From positions 471,157-535,156 of the forward strand of contig JAQQAL010000011.1 of assembly GCA_028532855.1 (NCBI GenBank): DNA of 64,000 nt. The letters run 5' to 3'. Source of the DNA: Candidatus Thalassospirochaeta sargassi (lineage in GTDB: Bacteria > Spirochaetota > Spirochaetia > UBA9216). The position numbers were made by a program, and so were the translations under genes. Shown one piece after another: positions 9,616-18,790 of this stretch; position 1 is the stretch's first letter, and every line of letters begins with the position of its first letter. The notes under the pieces are model-generated. The model had not been told where the DNA came from. It worked only from the letters and a program-made list of their open reading frames with translations, and ran no database searches.

Positions 9616-10701
9616 ATGAAAAAAGCAAGAATTATCGCTCTTGTACTCCTGATCATGCTTGTTGCATTCGGCTTCACGTCATGTAAAAAAGAAGAGGCTG
9701 CGCCCGCGCCTGCACCGGAAGAGAAAGAAGCCGCGCTTCCCGGAGACGGGATGATTGCCGCAATGGCAACCGACGTCGGAGGTCTGGGAGATAAATCGTT
9801 CAATGACGGAGCATACGGCGGACTTAAGATGGCAGAAGAACTCCTCGGCACAGAGGCCAGGGTTGTACAGTCCAAGCAGCAGACCGACTATGTCCCAAAT
9901 CTTTCAGGACTTGCTGAAGACGGTGCGGATGTAGTCTTCGCAGTTGGATTTTTGATGGATCAGGCTGTAAACGAAGCCGCTGCAAATAATCCCGACACTC
10001 TCTTTGCCGGAATTGATATCTGGTCAAATGATGCATCACCCGAAAACTTCATGGGTATTGTTTTCAATGAACATGAGGCAGGTTACCTTGCAGGAATAGT
10101 TGCCGGTCTGATGACCAAGGAATATGCATCAGCTTCCGATAAACTCAATGACGAAAATAAAATTGGTGTTGTTCTCGGTATGTTTATTCCTCCTGTTGAA
10201 AAATATGAAGTTGGATTTATTGCCGGTGCCAGGAGCGTTAACCCCGATATCGAGGTTCTCAGTGCAACTGCAGGTGACTTTGTCGACCAGGCAAAGGGTA
10301 AGGAACTTGCTCTTGCTATGATTGAACAGGGCGCGGACATCATTTTTCATGCTGCGGGTCTAACCGGTCTAGGTGCAATTAACGCATGTAAGGAAGAAGG
10401 CGTTCTGGCCATCGGTGTTGATGTTGACCAGAATTCAACAGCACCCGATACAGTTCTCACATCAGCAGAAAAAAAGATTGTTCAGGCTACATACCTTGCA
10501 GTTGAATCTGTTATAGACGGTTCATTCAAGGGCGGAACAAGAGTATTCGATATCAACGATGATGCAGTTGGCATCTCATCTTTTCACAGCTTTGATTCTG
10601 TCGTACCCCAGGCAGTTAAAGATGCTGTAGACAGCGCAATTGCCGATATGAAATCCGGCAAGGTTACTGTACCCACAACCAGAGCTGAAATCGGTCTGTA
10701 G
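9616..10701 (+). CDS. BMP/PnrA-family substrate-binding lipoprotein
   Basis: 361 residues. A signal peptide ends in a spirochaete-type lipobox FTSC (Cys23), so the mature protein is lipid-anchored and captures ligand for the ABC importer encoded upstream. The mature part has the BMP fold signatures DVGGLGDKSFNDGAYGGL and NFMGIVFNEHEAGYLAG. Known relatives in spirochaetes are PnrA/TmpC (purine nucleosides) and RfuA (riboflavin); nearby deoB and adenosine deaminase favour nucleosides, but this is inference. GGAGG lies seven bases before ATG 9616. A strong terminator follows. Confidence 0.9.
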   Translation: MKKARIIALVLLIMLVAFGFTSCKKEEAAPAPAPEEKEAALPGDGMIAAMATDVGGLGDKSFNDGAYGGLKMAEELLGTEARVVQSKQQTDYVPNLSGLAEDGADVVFAVGFLMDQAVNEAAANNPDTLFAGIDIWSNDASPENFMGIVFNEHEAGYLAGIVAGLMTKEYASASDKLNDENKIGVVLGMFIPPVEKYEVGFIAGARSVNPDIEVLSATAGDFVDQAKGKELALAMIEQGADIIFHAAGLTGLGAINACKEEGVLAIGVDVDQNSTAPDTVLTSAEKKIVQATYLAVESVIDGSFKGGTRVFDINDDAVGISSFHSFDSVVPQAVKDAVDSAIADMKSGKVTVPTTRAEIGL

Positions 10702-10739
10702 AAGATTCGATTTTCCATGCCGATTTTTACCGGCAAGGG

Positions 10740-10768
10740 CCGCCCCCGCAACAGGGGCGGTTTTTTTT
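10740..10768 (+). terminator. Intrinsic terminator after the Bmp lipoprotein gene
   Basis: Stem CCGCCCC / GGGGCGG around a seven-base loop, followed by eight T. It ends the ABC importer operon. Confidence 0.93.
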
Positions 10769-10785
10769 CGTATTCATGATCCGGC

Positions 10786-10814
10786 TTGTTAAAAATGGAA
10801 TTAAACTGTAAAGT
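10786..10814 (+). promoter_or_regulatory. Promoter of the HAD gene, leaderless geometry
   Basis: TTGTTA (10786-10791), 17-base spacer, TAAAGT (10809-10814), then seven bases to ATG 10822. The expected transcription start coincides with the start codon and there is no Shine-Dalgarno sequence. Confidence 0.5.
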
Positions 10815-10821
10815 ATTGCTC

Positions 10822-11481
10822 ATGAGCATAAAGGCTGTGATTTTTGATATGGACGGCACACTGCTGGATACTGAAAGGCTCCTTTCTAAATGCCTGATTG
10901 ATGCCGCAGCTGAAGAGGGCTGGACCCTGGAAATGGATACGGTCATAGACTGTATTGGAACTACTGAAGCTGAAACTGAACAGATTGTATCCGGCGCCAT
11001 GGGCTGTGATTATCCCTACGATCTTATCAGGGAAAAAGGCCTTCAAATATTTAGAGAATACATTGAGCAGCATGGTATACCGTTTAAATCGGGTGCTCAA
11101 AGACTGCTTGACTGTCTTGATAATAAAAAAATCCCCTACGGACTTGCAACAACAACTGAACGACGGGATGTTGATGAAATCCTTTCATTTGCCGGTATCC
11201 GGGACAGGTTTTCAACAACCGTCTGCGGAGATGAGGTTGTCAACGGCAAGCCGGACCCTGAAATTTACTTAAAGGCTGCTGAAAATCTCGGCGTAAGCGT
11301 AAATCAGACCCTTGTATTTGAAGATTCTTCACCCGGAATCAATTCAGCTGTTACAGCCGGGGCCAGGGTTATATGGATTCCCGATATACAGCATATTCCG
11401 GAAAATGTACGTGAGCGCTGCTATGCTGAGATAGGTTCGCTGGATGCGGTCTGTGATAGGCTTGGAGAGCTTGTCAGGTGA
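10822..11481 (+). CDS. HAD-superfamily hydrolase, beta-phosphoglucomutase-like
   Basis: 219 residues with all HAD motifs: the DMDGTLLDTE nucleophile loop at the start, motif II Thr in LATTTERRD, motif III Lys in NGKPDPEIY, and motif IV FEDSSPG. A helical cap follows motif I, as in the beta-phosphoglucomutase/phosphatase subclass. Coupling to the beta-glucosidase (GTGA overlap) suggests a sugar phosphate substrate, though phosphatase and mutase activities cannot be told apart from sequence. I chose ATG 10822 because motif I begins immediately after it; the upstream TTG 10786 is part of the promoter. Confidence 0.85.
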   Translation: MSIKAVIFDMDGTLLDTERLLSKCLIDAAAEEGWTLEMDTVIDCIGTTEAETEQIVSGAMGCDYPYDLIREKGLQIFREYIEQHGIPFKSGAQRLLDCLDNKKIPYGLATTTERRDVDEILSFAGIRDRFSTTVCGDEVVNGKPDPEIYLKAAENLGVSVNQTLVFEDSSPGINSAVTAGARVIWIPDIQHIPENVRERCYAEIGSLDAVCDRLGELVR

Positions 11482-12887
11482 TATCAAAAAAACAGGAATA
11501 CACTGTCAGCAAGTCCGAACTTGGTAAGAAGCCGCTTTTTCCTGAAGGTATGATATTCGGTGCGGCCACTGCGGCCTACCAGATAGAAGGTTCCGCGGGT
11601 GAAGACGGCAGGGGGCCGTCAGTTTGGGATATCTTTTCTCACAAGCGGGGTCGGGTTTATAATAACGATAACGGCGACCAGGCCTGCGATCATTACAAAC
11701 GTTACCGTGACGATGTATCGATAATGAGCCGGATCGGTCTGGATGCATATCGTTTTTCTATTTCCTGGCCGAGAGTTCTGCCTGAAGGCCGTGGTGCTGT
11801 TAACCGGAAGGGGCTGGATTTTTACGATAAACTGGTTGATGAATTACTGTTGGCCGGCATCAGACCCTTTGCGACCCTTTTCCACTGGGATTATCCCTAC
11901 CAGCTTTACCGAAGTACGGGCGGATTTGAAAAACGCTCTTCTGCTCACTATTTTGCTGATTACGCCGAGGTTGTTGTTAATAAGCTCGGCGACAGGGTCA
12001 AGGACTGGATAACCCTGAATGAGCCCTGGGTTCATTCAACCCTTGGTTATCTTCTCGGCGTTCATGCCCCCGGAGTCAAAAAACCAATCTACTGGAGCAG
12101 AACTGTTCATAATCAGCTGCTTGCTCATGCGTGGGCAATGGAACGCATAAAGACTGTTAGTCCGGCATCCCGTGTTGGAATAACCCTGAATATTTCTCCG
12201 GTGGATGCCTGGGGTGATTCGGCAATGAATCGATCAGTTGTCGACATAGCCGATCAGTTTCAGAACCGGGTGTTTCTTGATCCGCTGTTTAAGGGTGAGT
12301 ATCCGCGACAGTTGATGCGCAAGTTGAATCTTTTCTGGCCGGATGTCAGCGACGCGGATATGGATTTGATCAGCCGTCCTATGAACTTTTTGGGAATAAA
12401 TCTATATACCCGCAAGCAGGTTTTTTATGCTCCATGGATTCCTTTTTTAGGGGCATGGTTTAAGGAGAATCGTATCCCTAATAAAGAATATATACGAAAC
12501 GGAGTTCGATATACATCTATGGGCTGGGAGGTCTATCCGGAATCACTCTACAATGCGCTGACAGCAATCAGGGATAACTACGGCAATATTCCGGTTTATG
12601 TTACTGAGAATGGTGCCGCCTTTAATGACAAGCTGTCGGACTACAGGGTACATGATGATGCGAGGGTGCAGTTTCTGTATGAATACACCGCTCAGGCTGC
12701 GAGAGCGGCAGCCGAGGGTTGTGATTTGCGCGGATACTTCGCCTGGTCTCTGCTTGACAATTTTGAATGGGCGGAAGGTTATAGAAAACGTTTTGGTCTG
12801 GTTTATGTAGATTATGAGAATCAGCGTCGTACGATTAAGGACAGCGGATACTGGTACAAAGATCTAATTCTTGCCAATAAACGTTAG
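11478..12887 (+). CDS. Family GH1 beta-glucosidase
   Basis: 469 residues, the usual GH1 length. It hydrolyses beta-glucosides or related sugars with retention. The acid/base Glu182 is in TLNEPW and the nucleophile Glu377 in VTENGA; the N-terminal FGAATAAYQIEGSA and the late WSLLDNFEWAEGY complete the sugar-binding site. No signal peptide is visible, so it is cytoplasmic and would act on imported oligosaccharides. The GTG start overlaps the stop of the HAD gene (GTGA), with GGAG ten bases upstream. A phospho-beta-glucosidase is less likely because no PTS genes are nearby, but this is not excluded. Confidence 0.93.
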   Translation: MISKKQEYTVSKSELGKKPLFPEGMIFGAATAAYQIEGSAGEDGRGPSVWDIFSHKRGRVYNNDNGDQACDHYKRYRDDVSIMSRIGLDAYRFSISWPRVLPEGRGAVNRKGLDFYDKLVDELLLAGIRPFATLFHWDYPYQLYRSTGGFEKRSSAHYFADYAEVVVNKLGDRVKDWITLNEPWVHSTLGYLLGVHAPGVKKPIYWSRTVHNQLLAHAWAMERIKTVSPASRVGITLNISPVDAWGDSAMNRSVVDIADQFQNRVFLDPLFKGEYPRQLMRKLNLFWPDVSDADMDLISRPMNFLGINLYTRKQVFYAPWIPFLGAWFKENRIPNKEYIRNGVRYTSMGWEVYPESLYNALTAIRDNYGNIPVYVTENGAAFNDKLSDYRVHDDARVQFLYEYTAQAARAAAEGCDLRGYFAWSLLDNFEWAEGYRKRFGLVYVDYENQRRTIKDSGYWYKDLILANKR

Positions 12888-12906
12888 CTGAACAATACGA
12901 CTATTT

Positions 12907-14208
12907 TTAAGTAATCAGGCTCAATAAAACTTCAGCCGGAAGAATTTCCGGCAACAGTCTGAAGGCTGCCTGACGATTTTTCATCATCTTTGCATATTCG
13001 TAGGAACTGTATTTGCTCAGGCCTCGATCTGATCTAAAAAAACTGAGAGTCCCTTCAATTGTCTCTTCTATCATCTTCAAAAATGATTCGGATTCTTTCT
13101 CACTCGGCAGGTTTCCTGAGCGGTTTATTTCGGCATATTTTTCTTTAATTGCATCAAGCAGCTCCGAGAGTTTATACAGTTTTATCCGCTCGATATCAAG
13201 ACTTGCCGCAGCCGCTTCTATAAGACAAAGTATAAGGTCTCGATTGCTGCGCTGTTCCTTTGGCAGAATCTCTCTTATAAGCGTTCCAACATTTTCAGGA
13301 ACTGCCTTGCGGCCGTTAAGCTTAAGGTATTTTGAATATTTGTCTATGTTATTCTGATTCAATAGCCTGTCGTAGAGTTCTTTCTCAAGCTTGCTGTTTT
13401 TATTGATATAATACTTTAATCCATCGTTCTTTCCAAAAACCTTCATTGTATCAAGATAACCAGCGTCAATCGCTCTGATTGCATTCTTGGGATTGAAGTC
13501 TAGAACATTCCCCAGGGGGACTGAGGTTCTGATATAGATAGTTTCTGTTCCGGCAATATCCGGTTTGCGGTTTACTCCCACTCCGCCAATGTCTACCACG
13601 ATTATTCGTCTATATCCGCGATTTTTCATCATGGCATGCGGAACATTATCATACATTGCGCCGTCTGCAAAATGCTTTCCATTTATTTCTGCACGTTTAA
13701 AGGCGGGAAATGAAGCACTAGCAAGTAGGTAGTCGGGCAGAGTTCCGTGAGGCATATCATCCAGGAAGATTTCACAAGGACTGAAATTGTCAACCTTGAC
13801 TGTTACAATTCCAAGATCAATGCCTGAGCTTCGTATCTTTTCTTCATCAACCTCTGCTTTCAGCATATTGTGAAGGGGACTTGAATCAAGGCCGAGGTTC
13901 TTAATATCAAGATGGAGATCTCCGATTTTCATAAGATTTTTAAAACTGAATTTGGGTTTCCCTCCGGACAGCATTTGTGAAGGTATATCGACAACCTTAT
14001 CGATAGTCAATTCCGACCAGATTTTAATTCCTAAATCAAAATCATCCTGTGCAACCACAGCTGCATTAAGGGCTCCCACAGAAGTGCCGCCAACAGCATC
14101 AATCTTTATTTTCAGCTCTCTAATAGCTTTCCAGGCTCCAATTTCATAAGCCCCCTTTGCTCCTCCACCAGAAAAAACTAGTGCATATCCGGGTTGTTTG
14201 CTGAACAT
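12907..14208 (-). CDS. Patatin-like phospholipase (RssA type)
   Basis: 433 residues. The patatin domain occupies roughly residues 8-210: oxyanion loop GGGAKG (14-19), nucleophile Ser43 in GGTSVGALN, and catalytic Asp182 in FADGAMYDN. It is predicted to cleave acyl esters of phospholipids. The C-terminal ~200 residues are helical and match nothing I recognise. No signal peptide is present. A good Shine-Dalgarno (AGGAGA) and a TTGACA promoter lie upstream. The gene converges on the beta-glucosidase gene with a 19-base gap that lacks a terminator. Confidence 0.87.
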   Translation of the reverse strand: MFSKQPGYALVFSGGGAKGAYEIGAWKAIRELKIKIDAVGGTSVGALNAAVVAQDDFDLGIKIWSELTIDKVVDIPSQMLSGGKPKFSFKNLMKIGDLHLDIKNLGLDSSPLHNMLKAEVDEEKIRSSGIDLGIVTVKVDNFSPCEIFLDDMPHGTLPDYLLASASFPAFKRAEINGKHFADGAMYDNVPHAMMKNRGYRRIIVVDIGGVGVNRKPDIAGTETIYIRTSVPLGNVLDFNPKNAIRAIDAGYLDTMKVFGKNDGLKYYINKNSKLEKELYDRLLNQNNIDKYSKYLKLNGRKAVPENVGTLIREILPKEQRSNRDLILCLIEAAAASLDIERIKLYKLSELLDAIKEKYAEINRSGNLPSEKESESFLKMIEETIEGTLSFFRSDRGLSKYSSYEYAKMMKNRQAAFRLLPEILPAEVLLSLIT

Positions 14209-14225
14209 TATACTCTCCTCTCTTA

Positions 14226-14254
14226 ACTTTATTCGAGCAGGGCGGGCTTGTCAA
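14226..14254 (-). promoter_or_regulatory. Sigma-70 promoter of the patatin gene
   Basis: On the minus strand: TTGACA (14254-14249), 17-base spacer, TAAAGT (14231-14226), 17 bases before the ATG, with a Shine-Dalgarno in between. Confidence 0.7.
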
Positions 14255-14295
14255 TTTCTTTAGATATATTAAGTGTTATAGAGAATAATCCGTCC

Positions 14296-14324
14296 TTGAT
14301 AATAATCGGAGTCTGACCGATAAT
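14296..14324 (+). promoter_or_regulatory. Sigma-70 promoter of the double-receiver gene
   Basis: TTGATA (14296-14301), 17-base spacer, GATAAT (14319-14324), about 37 bases before ATG 14362, leaving a short leader with a GGAGG ribosome site. Confidence 0.7.
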
Positions 14325-14361
14325 AATGATGAAGTATATTGTGTAAAGTCGGAGGCTTCGA

Positions 14362-15615
14362 ATGAAAAAAATACTCCTTATTGATGACTCAAGTTTGTTC
14401 CGGGAATATCTGGCAAACAAGCTTGTCGAAAACGGGTTTGAGGTTATTGAAGCGAGAAATGGACTGGAAGGCTCGCTGAAGCTGCGAAATGATATGCCTG
14501 ATTTAATCATTATGGAGTATTACCTCACTAGGAAATCCTGTGTAGAGATTCTCAAAGAAAAGGTTTCGAACAAGAATGTCGTTGATGTCCCGGTAATAAT
14601 GATATCCACAAGGATCGATAGGGAGAAGATTCTTTCTGTTGCTCAGTATAATGTTAAAAAATTCTTTTCTAAACCAATTAAGCTTGATGCCCTGCTTCAG
14701 ACTGTATCAGGCTTTCTTCAGGTAGAGTTGGAAATTGATAATTCCCCCTGTATTATTGAAGCCCATTTTAATGATGAAATCCTGTTTATAGAGATTGCAC
14801 TGGGGCTGAATACCGAAAAGATTGAACTTCTGAAATTCAAAATTACCGAGCTGGCCCAGCTTTACGGGGTGCCGACACCCAAGGTCCTTATAATGTTTTC
14901 TAATATTGAGATGAAACCGACTGATGCCGGTAAGCTTGATCTGCTTTTTAATACTGTACTTGAGCAAACGGGAAACCGAACCAGGGCGGTAAAGGTTCTG
15001 GCTACGAGCGATTATCTTGCTGAGTTTATTGATTCAAAGTCTGATTTCAAGGGTATAGATATAAAAGAGAGTCTTGATCTTGCAATGGATGATCTGCTTG
15101 GACTTAAACCGGATCAGATTGCGCATGATGAAGTGGCAGCCGCCAAGATACTCTCAAAGAGCAAACCAATTAATGATTCTCAGGAAGCAATTGAGCTCAG
15201 ATTTGAAAGTGAGCGCCACGGCGAAGAATCGGACGAAAGGGTTTATCCGGAGGCGAATATTGCTGTTGTGGATGATGATATGATAATTCAGGAGCTTGTG
15301 AAAACAGTTCTTGATGATACAGGCTGGAATTGTTCAGTTTTCAATAATGGAAAGGAATTTGTAGATTCTCTATCTTCTCAATCCTTCGATCTGGTTTTTC
15401 TTGATCTGATGATGCCTGAAATGAACGGGTTCCAGGTTCTTCAGTATATGAAGCAGAAAAAGATCAATATCCCTACCATTGTGTTTTCAGCACTGACAAG
15501 GAAGGAAACCGTCGGCAAAGCAATGAGTTTCGGGGTGAAGAGCTATATCATTAAGCCCCTGAAACCTGAAAACCTGAAAAGTAAAGCCTTTGAGATATTA
15601 ATTTCTGATTTCTAG
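14362..15615 (+). CDS. Response regulator with two receiver domains and a middle STAS-like region
   Basis: 417 residues. Receiver 1 (about 1-118) has the acidic pair in LLIDDSS and the conserved Lys in FFSKPIK, but the phosphoacceptor position is Glu52 (LIIMEYYL) instead of Asp, so it probably cannot be phosphorylated. The middle (about 125-240) has an alternating beta/alpha pattern reminiscent of STAS domains (tentative). Receiver 2 (about 292-415) is complete: VVDDD, phosphoacceptor Asp348 in VFLDLMMPE, and Lys in IIKPLKP. No DNA-binding domain is seen, so output is likely through protein contacts. The hybrid kinase gene follows after 16 bases and is the obvious partner. Confidence 0.85.
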   Translation: MKKILLIDDSSLFREYLANKLVENGFEVIEARNGLEGSLKLRNDMPDLIIMEYYLTRKSCVEILKEKVSNKNVVDVPVIMISTRIDREKILSVAQYNVKKFFSKPIKLDALLQTVSGFLQVELEIDNSPCIIEAHFNDEILFIEIALGLNTEKIELLKFKITELAQLYGVPTPKVLIMFSNIEMKPTDAGKLDLLFNTVLEQTGNRTRAVKVLATSDYLAEFIDSKSDFKGIDIKESLDLAMDDLLGLKPDQIAHDEVAAAKILSKSKPINDSQEAIELRFESERHGEESDERVYPEANIAVVDDDMIIQELVKTVLDDTGWNCSVFNNGKEFVDSLSSQSFDLVFLDLMMPEMNGFQVLQYMKQKKINIPTIVFSALTRKETVGKAMSFGVKSYIIKPLKPENLKSKAFEILISDF

Positions 15616-15631
15616 CAGGTGAAGGTTTAGT

Positions 15632-18052
15632 TTGGACAAGACTGAAAAGCTATTTAGAACAATATTTCTTGATTCATCACTGGGTATGTTGCTGTTTAAA
15701 TCGGACGGTGAAATCCATATGGGCAATAGTGAGGTCTGTAGAATATTCCGCTGTCCCGAAGAGAAAATTGAAAGTACAAACCTGAAGGATTTTGTGTATA
15801 AAGATGACCTTGAGCGGTTTATGACTGAGTTAGCCGGACTGCCGAAAAACAGCAGTGAAAAAATCAAGATTCAGGCTAGGTTCATGAAAACCACCGACCG
15901 GCTAGGCTGGTGCAGGTTTAACATCTCGGAAATAAGCTATGACGACGGTTGCTCGGAGTATATGCTTGCGCTTGTTGAAGATATAACAAGTCAGATACTG
16001 CTTGAGAGGCAGCTGACAAAGGCAAAGCTTGTAGCAGAAAGGGCGACCCGTACGAAATCAGAATTTCTGGCCAATATGAGTCATGAAATAAGAACTCCTA
16101 TTCATACTATAATTGGAATGTCCGAGCTGCTGAAGGAGACCAATCTTGATGCAGAGCAGAAGGAATATGCCGGTCAGGTTGAGTTCTCGGCCGAGGTTCT
16201 GCTTAGTCTTATTAATGATATTCTTGATGTTGAAAAGATTGAAGCCGGGAAATTGAAGCTCGAAGAAATCGAGATGGATCTGCTTGGGGTAGCCTATTCT
16301 GCGGTTGATCTTGTAGCCCTGCAAGCTCATAAAAAAAACCTTGAAGCTGCTCTGTATATTGAACCTGACGTAAACCATCTTGTTTACGGTGACCCTACAC
16401 GCCTCCGGCAAATTATTGTCAACCTTTTTAACAATGCAATGAAGTTTACCTCTGAGGGAGAGATTGAGCTGAAGATTTCCTCAGTTGAAGAAGATGATGA
16501 AGAGGTATGTCTCTTGTTCAGGGTTCGCGATACGGGAATTGGAATTCCTAAAACCAAGATGGACAAGCTTTTTAAGGAATTTTCCCAGGTTGATTCATCT
16601 ACAACAAGGAAGTACGGCGGAACTGGTCTCGGTTTGACTATTTCGAAAAACCTCACTCGCCTGATGAGGGGCGAGATTGGGGTTGAATCTACCGAGGGCG
16701 AAGGCTCAACATTCTGGTTTACTGCTCGCTTCAGAAAGCAGCATAAGGAGAGTCCGTACAGGAGCTTTAGAGAGAAATATCATGATCAGCGGGTGCTGAT
16801 AGTTGATGATAATCCGACAGCACGGGAGATTCTGTCCCTCTACCTCAGTGAACTCGGGTTCTCAGTCAGTGAGACTGATGATGGAAGGAAGGCCCTTGCT
16901 ATGATTGAAGAGGAAGCACATTCAGAGCTACCCTACAATTCCTGTGTTATAGACCAGATAATGCCGGGTATGGACGGCTGGTACCTGGCAAGTGAAATAA
17001 ACTCGCTTAGGGAGCAGTCTGATCTTCAGGCAATTAAAGATTTGAAGTTATATCTTGTCAGCCCGGCAGGACGGTCGGCAGATGAGGCAAAAATGAAGCT
17101 GCTCAATTGGTTTGAGGGGTATCTGAATAAGCCGCTGAAAAAGAATCAGCTGTATTCTGTTTTTGCCGGCATGAGCAGTAATGACAATGATGATGAGCCC
17201 ACTGAGCTGCTTCCTGTTGATGATGCTGAAGACGGTAAGATAAGAGCTCTGGTTGCTGAAGATCATGAGGTTAATCAGCATCTGTTTAAATCAATCCTCG
17301 AAAACATGGGCTGTGAGGTTGCTCTTGCCGCAAACGGGCTTGAGGCTGTGGCACGATGTGAAGAGTCCGCTCCTGATATAATCTTCATGGACTGTCAGAT
17401 GCCCGAGATGAACGGTTATGAGGCTACGGAAGAAATACGGCGAAAGGGATTTATCATGCCTATAGTCGCTGTTACGGCAAGTGCGATCAAGGGTGAGCGT
17501 GATAAATGCATGGCCTGCGGTATGACCGATTTTCTGACAAAACCCTTTAAGAAGAAGGATATTCAGCCGGTTCTTATTAAATGGAAGGGCTTGAACCATG
17601 ACGGCAGCCGGGCGGCTGAATCCGCTCCGGTAGAGGATGTCTATGTGGAAGAAGTTGAAGCAGAAGAGGTTGAAGAGCTTGAGGAGATTGAGGAGATTGA
17701 GGAGATTGAAATGCTGGATATTTTTAATTTTGAGGATGCCGTTGAGACCTTTCTAGGAAATGAAGAGACAGTAAGAAAACTCATAGGAAGCTATTTCGAA
17801 AAGGTTGAAACTCAGCTCCCTGCAATTGATGCGGCATTGTCTTCCGGTGACACCGGGGAGTGTCGGGAGCTTGCTCATTCAATTAAAGGCAGTGCGCTTA
17901 ATCTGAGTATGAACGCCCTTGGAGATGCAGCGAAGGAACTTGAATATTCTTCACGCGACGGTGAGATTGAAAAGTCAAAGGAAAATTACATTCGGGTAAA
18001 GAAAACCTTTGAAGAACTGAAGAAATATTCAGCAGAACACGGCTATATCTGA
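15632..18052 (+). CDS. Hybrid sensor histidine kinase (PAS-HisKA-HATPase-REC-REC-HPt)
   Basis: 806 residues without membrane segments, so a cytoplasmic sensor. Order: PAS-like domain (about 5-125), HisKA with His151 in MSHEIRTP, HATPase (N-box near NNAMKF, DTGIGIP, GTGLGL), receiver with Asp441 (CVIDQIMPG), second receiver with Asp587 (FMDCQMPE), an acidic linker rich in Glu-Glu-Ile, and an HPt domain with His749 in AHSIKGS. This is a complete internal phosphorelay. TTG 15632 is the likely start, with AGGTGAAGG before it. The linker is encoded by a 9-bp sequence repeated three times (17681-17707). Likely partner: the upstream double-receiver protein. Confidence 0.92.
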   Translation: MDKTEKLFRTIFLDSSLGMLLFKSDGEIHMGNSEVCRIFRCPEEKIESTNLKDFVYKDDLERFMTELAGLPKNSSEKIKIQARFMKTTDRLGWCRFNISEISYDDGCSEYMLALVEDITSQILLERQLTKAKLVAERATRTKSEFLANMSHEIRTPIHTIIGMSELLKETNLDAEQKEYAGQVEFSAEVLLSLINDILDVEKIEAGKLKLEEIEMDLLGVAYSAVDLVALQAHKKNLEAALYIEPDVNHLVYGDPTRLRQIIVNLFNNAMKFTSEGEIELKISSVEEDDEEVCLLFRVRDTGIGIPKTKMDKLFKEFSQVDSSTTRKYGGTGLGLTISKNLTRLMRGEIGVESTEGEGSTFWFTARFRKQHKESPYRSFREKYHDQRVLIVDDNPTAREILSLYLSELGFSVSETDDGRKALAMIEEEAHSELPYNSCVIDQIMPGMDGWYLASEINSLREQSDLQAIKDLKLYLVSPAGRSADEAKMKLLNWFEGYLNKPLKKNQLYSVFAGMSSNDNDDEPTELLPVDDAEDGKIRALVAEDHEVNQHLFKSILENMGCEVALAANGLEAVARCEESAPDIIFMDCQMPEMNGYEATEEIRRKGFIMPIVAVTASAIKGERDKCMACGMTDFLTKPFKKKDIQPVLIKWKGLNHDGSRAAESAPVEDVYVEEVEAEEVEELEEIEEIEEIEMLDIFNFEDAVETFLGNEETVRKLIGSYFEKVETQLPAIDAALSSGDTGECRELAHSIKGSALNLSMNALGDAAKELEYSSRDGEIEKSKENYIRVKKTFEELKKYSAEHGYI

Positions 18053-18055
18053 TTT

Positions 18056-18790
18056 CTATTCTGAGAATACAACCGAAGAATAACCTGAACTCAACAGCAT
18101 ACGTTCAATAAAGTATTTTCCCCTCTTCTCCGCTTCAAGCAGTATTCCGCGTCTGAGTGCCTCCTCTTCTGCTGCATCGGACATTATTGAGGTAAGAACC
18201 CGCCACTGTTCCGGGCTCACATTCAGGTCCGGATAGTCGTAAACCGAGCTGTCGGCATCATCAATAATTATTTCGGTTACTCTAACCGGTGGAAGTTTAA
18301 CGTGAACCACATTCTCGGTTTCATTAATGCTTATCATGTCGTCCGATAGATTTTCCGGAAAATCATAGCCCGCGGTAATACGAACGGAAATCACGGCAAA
18401 GGATGTGCTGCCGACCCCGATATCAATACCGGCATCAATCGCGATGCCGTAGACCGTCATGGTTTTAATCTCTTCAGCGTTCAAGCGTTCTCCAGCCTTG
18501 AACCTTCTGAAAATATCAGCCGGTTCAGCCTCGTTTTTAATCAGATCATATGGAAACACCGATTTGTAGATAAACTCAATTGTGTTTAACCGGCTTATGT
18601 TTCTTACCTGTTGGAGTACCAGAGTTGAAGATGCGGTTTTCCCGTTTCCTGCAAAAAATCCAAGAATTCCGTCTTCCGGGCCGTGTTGAATAAGTACTAT
18701 AATGACTGCGACGGCAATGAGAATAAGAAGGGTCAGCAGGAGTCGCGTCGGAAACGACTTTTTCCCGCGAGGTCTTCTTTTAGTTTTCAC
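18056..18790 (-). CDS. DUF4230 membrane-anchored protein
   Basis: 244 residues: a basic N-terminus, one transmembrane helix (about residues 17-36) and an extracytoplasmic DUF4230 domain (AIDAGIDIGVG, VVHVKLPPVRVTEI, then a C-terminal helix ending in LLSSGYSSV). The family has no established function. GTG 18790 is preferred to the longer start at 18862 because AGGAGG lies seven bases before it, inside the end of the upstream gene; the overlap is then 11 bases. It is a distant paralogue of the upstream lipoprotein, forming a coupled pair. It converges on the hybrid kinase with a three-base gap. Confidence 0.75.
   Translation of the reverse strand: MKTKRRPRGKKSFPTRLLLTLLILIAVAVIIVLIQHGPEDGILGFFAGNGKTASSTLVLQQVRNISRLNTIEFIYKSVFPYDLIKNEAEPADIFRRFKAGERLNAEEIKTMTVYGIAIDAGIDIGVGSTSFAVISVRITAGYDFPENLSDDMISINETENVVHVKLPPVRVTEIIIDDADSSVYDYPDLNVSPEQWRVLTSIMSDAAEEEALRRGILLEAEKRGKYFIERMLLSSGYSSVVFSE

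Noticed and set aside
17681..17707. 9-bp repeat (GAGGAGATT x3) as a regulatory or phase-variable element
   Set aside because: It encodes an acidic linker in the hybrid kinase and its length is a multiple of three; no frame change follows from copy number.
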